In this document: piece after piece, positions 28,397 through 40,900 of the stretch
Numbering within the stretch: position 1 is the stretch's first letter
How the letters are laid out: every line of letters starts with the position of its first letter
Origin: Tranzscheliella williamsii
Taxonomy: Eukaryota > Basidiomycota > Ustilaginomycetes > Ustilaginales > Ustilaginaceae
Reading direction: 5' to 3'
Assembly (NCBI GenBank): GCA_023212725.1
Contig: JALBYF010000036.1
Location: forward strand, 1 to 64,000
Length of the DNA: 64,000 nucleotides
Program-made: the position numbers and the translations under genes
Notes under the pieces: generated by a model
What the model was told of the DNA's origin: nothing
The model's database searches: none
The model's input: the letters and a program-made list of their open reading frames with translations, nothing else

Positions 28397-31300
28397 ATGA
28401 GGACCAAGGCTTTGCCAATGCTGTCGTTTAGGGCCGGGTCAGCATTGATGTCGGGCAAGGCTTGGCTTCGCTCTATGACGAAGTATCGCGACGCGTCCAC
28501 ACACTCGATCTATCGACAATACCCTGTTTGCCGCGCCGATTCGGGCAAGGGGCCCTTGCTCTCCAGAGTCTCGGGGCCGGCTGACAAGCCGCTGAGCGAA
28601 CTCTCTCTTTCTCAGTTCTGGTCCCAAACAGTTGCCAAGTACGCAGAGCGCCCTGCGTTAGTCTCTAAGCACGAGCCGGCATCCCAACATGGTACTTCGG
28701 GTGCTCAGACCAGGGACGACTGCGTGCGGTGGACCTTTGGTCAGATGGATGAGCACATTTCCAAGCTAGTAGCAGGGCTTCTTGATCTTGGCGTCAGGAA
28801 AGGGGACCGCGTCGCTGTCCTGATGATGTGAGTACCTCGTTTTTGTTTTTTTGCCAGGTTCCCCTCTCAACGTATTCACAAGTGTTTCGTCCAATTACCG
28901 TTCGCTCCAGGAACAACTCCGCATATGGGGCACTTCAATGGGCTTGCGCCGAGATTGGGGCTATCCTAGTTACGATGAACCCCGCTTACAGTCCAACTGA
29001 ACTTCGTAGGGCCTTCAGGCTAGTGGATGCCTCGACTCTGATCCTAGTTCCCTCTCTGAGAGGCTCCAATTACCTTGACGCCTTGCATTCCCTCTTGCCC
29101 TCGCTCAAAAGCGGCACGGCCACCAATGGAGACAGGACCTTGATCGACGATGAGAATGTACCTAGTCTGAAGCGCATCATCCTGGTCGACAATCTGGATC
29201 ACCGGCCGCAGCGGTGGGAGAGTAATACTCTTTTGGCAGTGCAAGGAAAGACTTTTGCTGATGCCATGAATGCCATGAATGGTTGCGCTATCGATTACCG
29301 GGATCTACTGCACTCAACAAAGAGATTGAAGCCGCCAGAAGAAGTTTTCAACACCGATGTAATCAACCTTCAGCTGACATCAGGCACTACGGGCCAGCCG
29401 AAAGCCGTTGCGCTGACATCACGGAATCTTCTGAACAATGGCATAGCGATTGGAGATAACCTCAAATTTGCTCCCCAAGACAAGTTATGCGTCGTACCAC
29501 CTCTTTTTCGTAGGTATATCCTTCCTCTCGCAAGCCTGCGCCCTGCGGCTTATAAAGAAGCTGACGCGAGATCTCACTTGCCTGCGTTGCTGTCGTGTTG
29601 CAGACTGTTTCGGCCTTGTTCTCGGTAATCTAGCATCGTGGACCCATGGCTCTTCGGTGGTGTACGCTACCGAAGGGTTCGATCCGGTGCGAAGCTTGCG
29701 TGCCTGCTCGGAAGAGAAGTGCACAGCCATCCATGGTGTTCCGACGCACTTCATTGCTGAGCTCGAGGTTCTTCAAGCTGTGGAAGAGCATCAAGGAGAC
29801 CCACAACGTTACCCTCTACCCGAAGGCTTGTACAAAGGCGAGAAATTCGACCTTACCTCCCTTCGTACTGGACTGACCAGGTGCGCAGCGACTGTCGATG
29901 TGTAGACACAAAGTGGATGAAAGCTAACTTACCTCGTTCGGCCGCCCTGAGACCAGCGGTGCTACGGTGCCCATCCCATTGATGGAAGCCCTTACTGGCG
30001 TAGGAAAAGGAAAATTGGGCATCCGTGACCAAACGGTAGTTTATGGCATGACCGAGACATCGCCAGTAAGCTTTGGGTGTGGTAAGTGCGCCGAGGATGC
30101 GTCTGTTTTTGAAGTGGGTTAGCTGAACGGTGTGTAATACTGGTCATTTCTGGCTGTTTAGATGTGGATGCACCCATTGCACGACGCTGCGAGACAGTGG
30201 GCCGTGTTTATCCGCATGTTCATGCTAAGATTGTCTCGCCAGATGATCCGTTGGGAGCTCCCCTTTCGGTCGGACTGCCGGGCGAACTTTGCGTGAGTCT
30301 GTCAAGCTGAACCAGGCCAAGCTGGACAAGCGCTCACTCTGCTCTGTCCAACGCGACCTTGCCACCGCTTGTGTCATCCGATACCGCACCGACTCGGACC
30401 GTCATGCTTTGGCGCTACCTTCGGACGGACCCAGGTTGCCGGCTACGTGGTGATGCAAGGCTACTGGAAGGATCCAAAACGCACCAACGAGGCCTTAGAG
30501 AGACACCCTGACGAAGAAGAGCTCTTGTGGATGAGGACGGGTGATATCGGCACGATGGACGAGGAGGGATACGTGCGCGTAGTTGGCAGATCCAAAGACG
30601 TCATTATTCGGGGAGGTAAGTGCTACCGACCCGCCGCTTGTCTAGCAGAGTCGTTGGAAAGAGCTGAGCCGCGACACGCATACTGCGCCTGGCGCATCCT
30701 ATACCACCGCTACAACCGTCTCATTAGGAGAGAATCTCTTCCCGCCCAACATCGAAAAGTGAGTATTCCCACGCAATCGCAATAAGCTCTGGCGGGTGCA
30801 TCTCGCCATGTACGAAATGAACTCGCCCGCTTTCTATTCGTCAGTGTGGCGATGGCTTGGTTGCCATCCAATACACTAATCACAATGCATGCGCATTAGA
30901 CTCACCCGGATATTTGCCTACGTCGGCGCTACAATGCATCCTGTTCTATTTCGGCTTCTTTCTCAATTCTGACAGCTGCATCGATCGGATGGAAGGTGTT
31001 GCAACGAGCGCAGTCATTGCGGTTCCCGATGAAAAGTATGGCGAAGTGAGTAAGACCCGCTTTCCTTCCCACAAGGGTTGTTCGATGAACAAGTGGTGTG
31101 CTGACGGTGCAATCCCAACTCATGTATAGACGGTGGGCGTCTTTGTCGTTAGATCGCACGCAGAGCAAAAGACGTCTCCCGCCGCTGTTCGATCTCATGT
31201 TAAGCATCAAGTGAGCGGCCAGAGCGCGCCACAATGGGTTTGGTTCCTTGGAGAGGATAACGTGCCTGCCGAGCTACCCAAGACTGCTTCAGGCAAGATT

Positions 31301-31623
31301 CAAAAGGTAAGCCCCAACCAGGCCGTGAAAGCATCCACAGTGTTGTCCAACACGCACAGCTCCGCACCACAGCCACAGAGTCTGTACATGCAGTCACAGT
31401 ACTATTCGAATAGGCTTCTCAGCCTGGCCTGAAACCCAACTAAGCGGGTCCCTACTTCTTGAGCCGATTCTTCTCCCGCTCCGTCGCCCTATTGAGGTTA
31501 CGCTTTGGCTCGGCCCAACCTTACGCTTACGCTTTGCCTTGCGAATACGCACCATAGGTCGTCCTGCGCCAATGGGCTAAAGAGCTGGCATCCAAGGGCC
31601 AGGGCAAGGTTACCTCGGCATAG
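28397..31623 (+). CDS. Acyl-CoA synthetase (AMP-forming), probably mitochondrial
   Basis: Ten exons, 695 aa: 28397-28827, 28911-29509, 29604-29880, 29957-30081, 30162-30292, 30435-30615, 30728-30758, 30976-31045, 31130-31306 and 31558-31623. Every junction is GT-AG and keeps the frame. It activates a carboxylic (fatty) acid to acyl-CoA through an acyl-AMP. Motifs in order are the P-loop TSGTTGQPKAV (about residue 300), YGMTETSP, MRTGD, GRSKDVIIRGGENLFPPNIE and the adenylation lysine in PKTASGKIQK. The arrangement resembles the medium-chain ACSF2 group. The first 45 residues are basic with no acid until an Asp near 32, so import into mitochondria is plausible. The last residues (KVTSA) are not a peroxisomal PTS1. 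ATGs at 28397 and 28418 are both possible starts. The gene is far more intron-rich than its neighbours. Confidence 0.9.
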
Positions 31624-32387
31624 GCACACCTCTCGCAGCAAGCTTACTTGCCACTGGGTCTGCCTACTTTGCGCGCATGGAATCCACTGGCCTCGCAGTA
31701 TTATGAACCAGCTCATGTAACGACGCATCGACCGTGGTGTAGACTGAGATATACCGCTGGCTCTTTGCTTTCTTCTCACCACACCTTGCCAAGAGAGACC
31801 ACGAAGGTCTGTCAGAAGATCAATCACGACGTGAGAATAATAATCAGAGTGGAAGTGCTTCTTCGTCACTTTTGTTGAACCTGAGCGGTGCACATAGAAC
31901 AGGCTGTGGGAGCAGCGAAAAAAAGATCAACAGGCACCACTGACTTTTAGGCGCCTTTGTGTGTTGTTGCTTTGAAGTGGGTGCCGATCAGCGACCGCGC
32001 AGAAGAACTGCAGGCTTCCGCCCAGGAACGGAGCGCCCTGCTGCTCGTCGTACGCCAACGACTCAGCTTTAAGTCTGTAGCAATGTACGAGCAGTCTAGC
32101 TTCCATCTCGCAGCGGAGCGCGCACCGATCCGGCTTTGCCTCGCCTCACTGTCTGCCCATACGCAATTGGCCTGCGTGCATATCCGACATCTTCCACACC
32201 CGCCGGCGCGCAGAGAACGGTTCGTGGCGAGGCGTGTACCCCCGTGGTCCTCCCGGCCTGCTTCGACTGTATGTTTCTTCTCAGACTCTTTGTACGCTAC
32301 CATCCGCTATATAGCCTTGTCCCTACCCTTTCGAGCGTCGCCCAACCCTCACAAGTCACTGCATTACCACCACCGTGCTGTGCTAAG
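31624..32387. other. Intergenic between acyl-CoA synthetase and the micro-exon Zn2Cys6 gene
   Basis: A 764-nt space; the right part is the promoter and leader of the downstream regulator. An open frame at 31957-32391 on the plus strand is compositional, with no domain. Confidence 0.5.
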
Positions 32388-35300
32388 ATGAGTAATGCCA
32401 ACGCCGAAGTCCGCCGCTCTTGCTCCTTTTGGTATGTCTAACCAACCGCAGCTCCAACACTGGTCTATGTTACTGACGTAGGGTGGTCCTATGTGGTCTT
32501 CATGTGGCGGATTTCTCAGTCGCCATAGGAAGATGAAGTGAGTCAAGTCCCGAGCGCTATATTACCGCATACCTTCCTTTTTTTGTGCCCGCTAACGCTC
32601 GACATCGGCACTTGTTCACTCTACAGATGCACTGGTGTAAGTAGCGGCCGCTCTGGAGTTGATAGAACCTATTCATGACCTGACACAAGAGACTACGCAC
32701 ATACAGGAGGTGCCCTGGTGTAAAAATTGCAAGGAACGTAGCCTACCCTGTAAGTATTTTCCTACCGCTCAAAGGAGATCGCAAGCAACCCCCTATCTTT
32801 TTCGTTCACTATGCTCAAGCAAAGCGGTCTCCAGGCGTTTACGAGTTCATTAGTGGCAGGTCCCGTAAAAGGAGAGAGGAGGCTCCCAGATCTCCTTCTT
32901 CGCATAGCAATGGCAGTGTCTCGAGTGCAGGCGCAACGCTCGAACAGGAAGCTCAGGAGATCTATATTGTAAGTTTTGCCAACACAGCCGAGGTGGATAC
33001 ATTCACTGACGATTTGTCTTGCTCTCAGAGCGTGTGGGGAGAGAGCAACACCTGGTGGGCTAGACAAAACCAAGCTGATGCCGAAACCCGCGGCCAGCGG
33101 TCATTGACTCAGCTTGATGTGAGTAGTTCAGCAGGGTACGACAAGGTCGCTTCGTGACCCGCTACTAATCAGACCCTCTCGATCTACTGTCGAATCTTGC
33201 AGTACCGTTTGGGTCATTTTCAGATGCTCGAGAATATCTTCAAGGCTATTGTGAGTGAGGACTTCGGTCTGTATAATCTATGTAAGACCCATTGGCTTAC
33301 CTAGCAATGGGCCCGTACGATGAAACAGGCCGCCAAGGTTGTGCCGTTCAACCAGATGGAAGCCCCAGATGGGTTCGTGCAGCGAGCAACTCAACACGAC
33401 GGTCAAGGCCTGCTCAGTGTAGATTTGATCCAGTGAGTAGCCCGATCAGCATTGAGCTCAAGGGTGAAATGCCTGACACCCTTCTATCTATCACCCAAAG
33501 AGAACCATACACCAGAGCCGGACAGTTGGAAGCCATAGACAAGCCAAGGCTGCTTCAATACATTGAACTAGCCTACAATACGCATCCATTTCTCAACTTG
33601 GTCGTTTCACGAACTGTAAGTTAGAGCCAATGTGCCTGGAACGTAGGCAGAGATGCTCACAGAGCGCAAATATACGAGCGGATGTAGCTGTTCATGCGGG
33701 CCTACACCAACTCTAGTCACGAGTCCTGTCTTCTTCAAGTTATGGTGGCAGCGGGTATGGCCCTCAAAACTGTCATCATGCCGGATCCGGTGGCCGCACA
33801 TCAATCACAACAGATGGTCAGAGAAGCCACAAGAGAGCTTTACGCTCGGAAGACCAACTCTCTTGGGCTGCAGCAGCTTCACTCAACGACGCAGTGCATC
33901 ATCCTACTTGCGTGGCATGAGCTCTGCCTCGGGCACATCAAGTGAGTAAGAAGAGGGCTGTCAAAATTGAGAAGATTGTAGACGCTGATGCCATCTTCTG
34001 AAATCCGATCAGGAGGTCTTCGGTATGGTTGATAAAGCTCTCTGAATTGTTGCACCGAAGCTTCAGTCTTCGGCTACAGGCTTCTTCCCGATTTCCCAGG
34101 ATCAACGGCATAGACATAGGCTTGATCGAAGAAGAAGAGCTCAAAACGATGCGAGCCATCACTCAAATGATCTTGCTTTGGCTCAACGTGAACTTGGGCA
34201 CAGACTTCAATACGACCTCAATGGGTCGAACACGACGATCACTCGACGGCGGTGCTGGCCGATCGAAGCTCTGGGAACTCGATGATATCAGTGGCAACAT
34301 CTCTGCTATCGGGAACTTTTTTCATAGCTCAGAAGCTGTGCAATCTGTCTTTCCAGTAATTGCTTGCCTTGCGGAGACATGGATGTACGAGCAGTGCATT
34401 TCCCAGCCGCACGGTGGCACCCTCGTCAATTCTCTGCAAGAGCAACTGGGAATGAAAGTCGATTGCATCCTTCGCCGTGCCAGCGAGTACACCCACGGTA
34501 ATGGCAGAGACAAGGAAAAGAATCGCATTGCCGGGCCCTCGATCGCATTCTCCGCTTTGATGCTTTGCTTTCAAGCTCTTCGACCGTTGCCTCACAAGAT
34601 AACAGCGATTGATGGCGACACGGTGGAACATCTGTTCAAGACCTGCGCTGCCATCACGATCCAACTGAGGGATTCTTTGGGCAACCAAACCCACGACTCT
34701 TCCATACAACCAGGTCTCATCTGCTTTGCTCCTCAAGCTAAAGGAAACATGACGCTTCTGCAGATGCGAGGCGAAAACTCGATCAGCCTGACTATCGCCG
34801 ACGGCCTTGTGCAGACTATCGCTCTCTTGCTTATGCATTTGTCTAGCGATACTGCCATCGAGAATCGGGAGATGACAGCTAGCGCATCAAGAGCACTTAT
34901 CTTGAGCACCGAAGCTCAAAGCGCAGTAGCTCAGAAGCTGGGTGGTATCCTTGGTATAGTCGGAATTCTGACCGAGTGCCTGGATAGCCTTTCGGTGAGC
35001 GGTAAGCAATCGCGGGACTTGCAACAGCGTCTTTCTACTCTTCGCCTTCAGCTTGAAGGTCAAGGTGTAGAAGCCGACATTTCCTTCATCTTTGATCTGG
35101 CTCTCAGTCCGGGTAACAACAGTTCGCAAACGCACGACGGTGAGGGAGTCGCTCATCAATACATCTCACAAGAGCATCGGAACTTGATGCCTCAAATCGA
35201 GTGGCGAGTTCATCCGGAACAACATCAGTTCCGTACGCTTTATGGTAATAGACAGCGGGAAGCCCAAGGCCATGCTATATCGGAAACATCGATGCACCAT

Positions 35301-36300
35301 AGTCTCCCTTACAACGCCACTCAAGATTTCGCCTCTGCCTACCACGATGCGCCTACGTCACGCGCGCTAATAAAGCATGAAGACTTGAAGGAGGAGCCCA
35401 TCTACCCTTCCATGCCATCATTTATGAGCAGCAACATCAATATGCGAGACGCAGAACATCAGACGCGGCCGCTTCAGTCCTGGGCGAGATCTGCGTGCGA
35501 AACCGACTGGGCAGCCCAGGAGCTAAGCCAATATTCATCCTCAAACGTAGCCGTCGACCCATACGTAAAGGCGGACAGCTTGTCGCACTCGTTCGGCCAA
35601 AGCCTGTTGACATCGAGACAAGGATGGAGCGGGACTCGAGAGTTCCAGCGTGTAGGCTCAAGCATGTTTGCATCGAGAGTCGGCATGGACTCAGCGCCCC
35701 GTAAGTTGCACGCATCCGTCTCTACTGGTGTCAGGGCGGAGCAAAAAGACCTCTAATCGTTCTTCCCATCCCGTTGAGGCCTTCTTGACAGAACATGATT
35801 GCTACGAGAGACCCATAGACGTAGGCAATTACTCCCCAAGTGGAATGACGGTTGACGGAAACTTGGGAGACAGCAGAAGTGCGTCAATACGATATAGCCA
35901 CGACTGTCTCACGAACGGCCGAGCTGCAGCCGCGTCTGGAAGTCTGCACGAAAAGCAAAGGATGGTTGAAGACCTAGATCGGCCATACCACGGCAATCTG
36001 TTCGGTGGGACGTCGGCGGCGTCGACGCTGACGGTGGAGCACGAACATGCAATCGCGGCTGTCCAAGGGCCGATGCACGTCGGTCGAGAAGTTCCCATCA
36101 CAGCACGAGAAAACGCAACGATGAACGATGCCGTGATCGAAGTGACTGCACCCGTGGTGGCTAGTGCTCTAGCCTCGATTCAGCGGTTGGAAATCATGCT
36201 TCCGGACGCTAAGGCAGGCACAGAGCGTCTCGAGTGGCCTGCGCAACTCGCCGACAATTGTAACCAGCATGCGAGCGTGGGTCAATTGGAGAAAGCCTGA
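32388..36300 (+). CDS. Zn2Cys6 transcription factor with micro-exons
   Basis: Twelve-exon model, 1045 aa: 32388-32431, 32520-32537, 32627-32636, 32707-32749, 32835-32968, 33029-33118, 33203-33250, 33305-33432, 33501-33615, 33688-33941, 34013-35700 and 35735-36300. The zinc cluster is assembled from five exons, two of them 18 and 10 nt, and gives C12, C15, C22, C29, C32 and C39 with spacing CX2CX6CX6CX2CX6C, a full binuclear DNA-binding cluster. It is followed by a basic GRSRKRR stretch. The middle part (about 100-560) is helical and regulatory-domain-like; the C-terminal third is polar and disordered. Two junctions are uncertain. Exon 9 may begin at 33516 instead of 33501, both in frame. The last intron would be only 34 nt; unspliced, the protein ends at 35756. 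Target genes are unknown; the acyl-CoA synthetase lies just upstream. Confidence 0.8.
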
Positions 36301-37156
36301 GAGCCGTCTGGAGCCACGCTATTCGGGAAGCGTCCTCCCTTTGCTCTGTGATTTACGCAAGACGCGTTTTGATGGCTCCCCTCCGTCCCGACGCTTCATT
36401 ACTATTCTGCACGTTTAGATCATCCTTTTGCGATACGTTTACAATCTGTGAAAACATCAGAGCTGCGGCTACGGCAAGCTCCGCTGAGAATGCGTTTCGA
36501 AGATGCGAGCGATTGCGTTCCTAGTAAAAGCGAACTGCTAAACGCCAAGGCCGTCACTGAGTAGTCTACTTGCGCAAAGACACAGGGAAGCCCACATCTG
36601 CCTAAGACTGGATTCTTGTGCTGGTGGATGCCTGGAGGTGGACCAACAGCGGGAGCGTTGACAGGAAGGCCGGGTGGCTAGTTCCTGACAGACCGAAATG
36701 CGGCCAAAAGACGTCAACCCATGAAAGAGAATGAGCGCTGTGCCTTGATCCCACCGCCGACAGCTGCCCGAAAATCTTCAACAATGCAATTACAACCATA
36801 CTTATGACTACTAATTGTGACTGTAAATTGGCATCAGCTGCTTAGGCCCCTCCGGAGATCTCTGCCACGAGATTCATTTCGAAATGCTAGCTAAGCTTCT
36901 TTTCAACGAGGCCAGGTCGAAATTCAAAGCGCAGCAACGGGGTGGACCCCGCATACAAAGCCGGTCTGGCAGGCTCATGCACGCAGTTGCTTTGTTTCGT
37001 GCACAGCGTGAGTACCTTCTACCTCGGCTCTAGTCCGTTTCAAGTGTAAGGCCGGCCTTGCCCCGCCTCAGTCTTATACAGTTACACGGCTCCTCCGCAC
37101 TTTTTCAACCAGCAGCTGCTTGAAACGCCAGACTAGCGGGGCGGCTGGACGTAGCA

Positions 37157-37222
37157 GCGCGTGTCTATGAACTACGCTTTGATCCAGCGCGCGTCTATGC
37201 ACTCACAACTACACTTTGATCC
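37157..37222 (+). repeat. Imperfect direct duplication
   Basis: Two copies of a segment starting GCGCG(T/C)GTCTATG and ending CTTTGATCCA, the second about 7 nt longer. Non-coding. No function assigned. Confidence 0.75.
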
Positions 37223-37640
37223 AGTGCGCTTTTGCTAGCCACCGCGGCCAACCCAGATCGTAGCCAGCCGCACCTTTTGCCACTCTGCTCCACGCCCAAG
37301 CCGACCGAATCGTTCGGCCTCTCCGTCAAGTCGAATTGACCAGCAAATTAAAGACGCGGTCCTCCGACGTGCAGACTCACGCCCTGTTGCTAACAGGTGG
37401 CGGAGATCGAACCCGTTTCTAGGTCCCTCTAGCCGCTGTCTCTGGGTTACCTTCTTGCCGTCACGTTGCCCTGGTGTATTGTGCTTGCCAGGCCGTTTTG
37501 ACAACCTCACGAGACTGCAGCCCACCTTCGGGTTGACCGACAGCGGTCAGATATCTGATCTATCATCATTCTTGTGCGCTTACAAAAAGCCAGCATCTGC
37601 TTTGCCGCTTCCGTCAGCGCACCGGCCCAGTTCCGCTCCG

Positions 37641-37688
37641 CAACAGCTCTCGCAACAGCTCTCGCAACAACTCTCGCAACAGCTCTAC
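37641..37688 (+). repeat. Tandem repeat, 12-nt unit x4
   Basis: Four copies of CAACAGCTCTCG; the third has one change and the last ends in AC. It lies about 230 nt upstream of the second Zn2Cys6 start codon. In one frame it would encode Gln-Gln-Leu-Ser repeats, but that frame closes at 37691 with no gene support. Confidence 0.85.
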
Positions 37689-37916
37689 TAGATCCAGTCA
37701 ATTGTGCCCTTCGGGCAAGCCGTCCACCTCGACGGAAACGGAGTTACAGCGAAACACTGCACATCGGGAGTCAGGCAAGCCTACAGCCGACAGGCGACCC
37801 AATCTGCTACTGCTAGAGCGCAATATGGCTTCTAGCTCTCCTTCTTCCAAGTCTAGTATCAGAACTATCACCGCGCCAGGCTTTTGCTTCCAGCTGATAG
37901 CAGCGATACCCACCGC

Positions 37917-40900
37917 ATGATGACATCCTCTGCCATGATGGCTGCTGCCGAAACGCTGGCTTCGGTTGCCTCGGCCGGGCCTTCCAGCTCTGGCCAAGGC
38001 TCGATCAGTCCCACGACAAAGTCGCGCCCTCCTCTCAGGTCCTCCTCGTCCGAACCCAAGAAGCGCACCAGGCCTGTTAGCGCTTGCGAGGCTTGTCGCG
38101 CCAAGAAGGTGCGGTGTCTTCTTTCTCCTGACGCTCCCGTCTGTCAGAACTGCCTCTCGTCCGGGAAACAGTGCCTCTTTCGTGTCGATGATCTGGCTCC
38201 AGCCCTCCGTGCAGCAAGATTCTCCCACTGCGGTCCACCAACCGCCAATGCCAGGGTGGTGGCCAGCAAGAAGGCGAACAAGTCCGGCACCCGACGAGCT
38301 TCAGAGGACGATTCAGAAAGTGCAAGGCAAAGGCAGAAGCGAGTCAAGTCCACCGATCCCAGAGAAGGTCTCTCTGAAGACCGTGAGACCTCTGCCACCC
38401 CTAGTTCTGCCAAGCAAAAGGCCAAGGCGGTCTTCAGATCCTTTGCCAACCCAACCCATCTCGCTGCACCATTACCTGCTCCGTCTTCCTCTACCACCGA
38501 GCCTCTCGCTCCCTCGACTATAGTTCCCTCGACTCTCGCTGCCTCGACTCTATCGTGGGATCAGCCGCAGGCCGTCCGTCCGCAGCCCGCCATGTCACGT
38601 CATCGATCCGATACTTGCTCTTCCCAACAGGACCCTTTCACTGCATCGTATCCTCCGCTTCCATCCATATTCTCCCGGCCAAGTCTTGAAGCGGAGTCCA
38701 GCTCCCATTTGCCTGCCAGCGACGTTGACCACTTTCCACATTCGCATGACCCCGCCTACTATGGCCATCCTGTTGGTGCCATCCCTTCTGAGGCAAGCCC
38801 CGTTGGCTCCACGTCCGTCTTTTTGCAGAAGCACTCTCCGACCAAGACAAGTCCTTCGTCAGCGAAATCAAATCGCTCAGCAGCTGTTGTCCGATCGATC
38901 AAAGACTCAAAGCATACCTTCTTCGCGACGCCGTCACAGAACAAAAAATCTCGGTCTGGTTTCCGTAGACGTCCTGTTCAACCCGTGGACCCCATGTCCC
39001 TAGAGTACTATGGGCATCCGCAGAACCCCCAACTCGTCAAAGTCGAAGATCCCCAGCATCACCCCATGGGAACAGCCGCACAAAGGGAGCAAGACTCGCC
39101 CTATCCCGTCGTCTCGGATGAGCTACGCGATGGGATTGAACGTTGGCAGCGCAGAGGCGCTCCCCGTCCCGTCGACGAGTCGGATGACATCGTCGAAGAT
39201 CATCACTCCATACCGCAGCCTCGACCCAAGATCGTACTTCCTTTCTTTCGATGGTTTGGCACCACGGCCAATACACCAGGTTACCGCAAGATCAAGGTCG
39301 GCGTACTGCAAGACTCGGAAGTGCCCGGCACCGACGATTTTGTCCCTGACCTTGACGAAATGCCACCTTACAAGTCAAAAGATGCAGAAGGCTTTGTAAT
39401 CCCTGGTGACGACGCCTTGAGAACCACTGTGCCGACGTCAGATGAGATACATCTTTCGCCCCCGCCGTTACCTCTCGCAAGTACGCCGCCGAGGATTGAT
39501 AATAAGGCCTCGTCGTCGGTCACTCGAGAGCTTTTTGAGATTAATCGTCCTCGATATCCTCGTAAGGACATTCTCCAGCATCTCGTCTCTCTCTTCTGTA
39601 CCCACTTCAAGCCATCATGGTGCCCCTGGATGGATGACGAAGAGCTTAGCAATAGCGTTGAGAGCGGATCGATGCCTGCGATTCTGGCAAATGCCGTCTG
39701 CGCCATTGCCGCCCGGTTCTCCAACAAGGCTGAGCTTCGCAAAGCTCCTCGAAAGTCGTCTGGAGATCCGTTCAGCGAGATGGCCAAGATTTTGATCATT
39801 CCCCTGCTCTCTTTCCCCTCGATCGAGGTCATCGAAGCCCTTCTCTTGCTCAGCTACGCCGAGTTCGCAGCTGGAAGCGATTCTGGCTTGTGGATGTATG
39901 TCGGAATGGCACTCCGCATGTCTCAAGACCTAGGTCTCCAACATGAGGTCAGTGTCCAAAGCATCCCTAACGACAAGCAGCAAGGAAAAGCACGACTACT
40001 CTTCTGGGCGGTGATAGGACTCGATCGTATTACCACTTTCGGTACCGGTCGTCCCGTCTCCATCCGTGAGACAGAAATCGACACCGAGCTTCCTAGGCTG
40101 AGCGAAGCTAGCGACATGACCGATGAAACGCTGGTTTTTGGTCACATTGTCCGCATTCTTCTGCTACGAGGAAGGATGGGCGAACTACTTAATCGACGCG
40201 AGCGCGAAGACTCGGCGGTCTCCGGAGAGGAAACCAAGCGCGAGTTGACCCGCATGTGGTTAGAGTTGGCGCAAAGCTACTCTGACCTGCCTGCGTACCT
40301 TCATTTCAACGTGCAGACTTTCCAAAACAGCGCCGCTCATAACCAAAGCCCTGGATTCGTCTATCTCCACGTCCTCTTCCAGTCAACAATCGGATTGCTG
40401 GACCGACCAGCTCTGATGAAGAAGTTCACGTCCGACTCTATCCCGTTGCTACCGACCTTTGCACCGGCTGCAAGCGCAGCAGCGTCCCGGACGATTGCTG
40501 ACATACTCACGCTTGGCGATGCTTTCGACGACCGTTGCATCATCGCCTCGCCCTATTTAGACCAATTGGTTTTGCCTGCGGGCAGGTCCTTTGTGGCTGA
40601 ACGTGAAGCAGCTCGAGGAGCACTTCGAAACATGGGTCATGGCACAACGCCGGCGCCATCACGGCCCCCGTCTCGCGGAGGACCTCCGCGCCAACCGAGC
40701 CGCACCAGTGCTCTGGTCTCGACCAAGTCCTACGCAGAAATCAATCTGGGAGGTTGTCAAAGAATCCTACAAAAACTGCAGCAATATTGGGCAGGAGCGT
40801 CTTGGCCCCTTCGAGCTCTTGAGCAAGAAGCAGCAGGTAACCGAGGCGACATAGATCCGCAGGCATCCGATGACGATGCACAAAGTGCCCCGATCCGAGA

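Larger units (their letters stand above)
36301..37916. other. Intergenic between two Zn2Cys6 genes (1.6 kb)
   Basis: No supported gene. It contains a duplicated segment at 37157-37222 and a four-copy 12-nt repeat at 37641-37688, both upstream of the second regulator, so probably in its promoter or leader. Confidence 0.5.

Noticed and set aside
32821..32834. Acceptor at CTCAAG or CAAAG for exon 5 of the micro-exon regulator
   Set aside because: These either replace the sixth zinc-cluster cysteine with serine or break the frame; the CCAG at 32831-32834 restores Cys and the frame.
37395..37425. GGGTTCGATC B-box-like match on the minus strand
   Set aside because: Flanking bases do not form a T-stem or acceptor stem.
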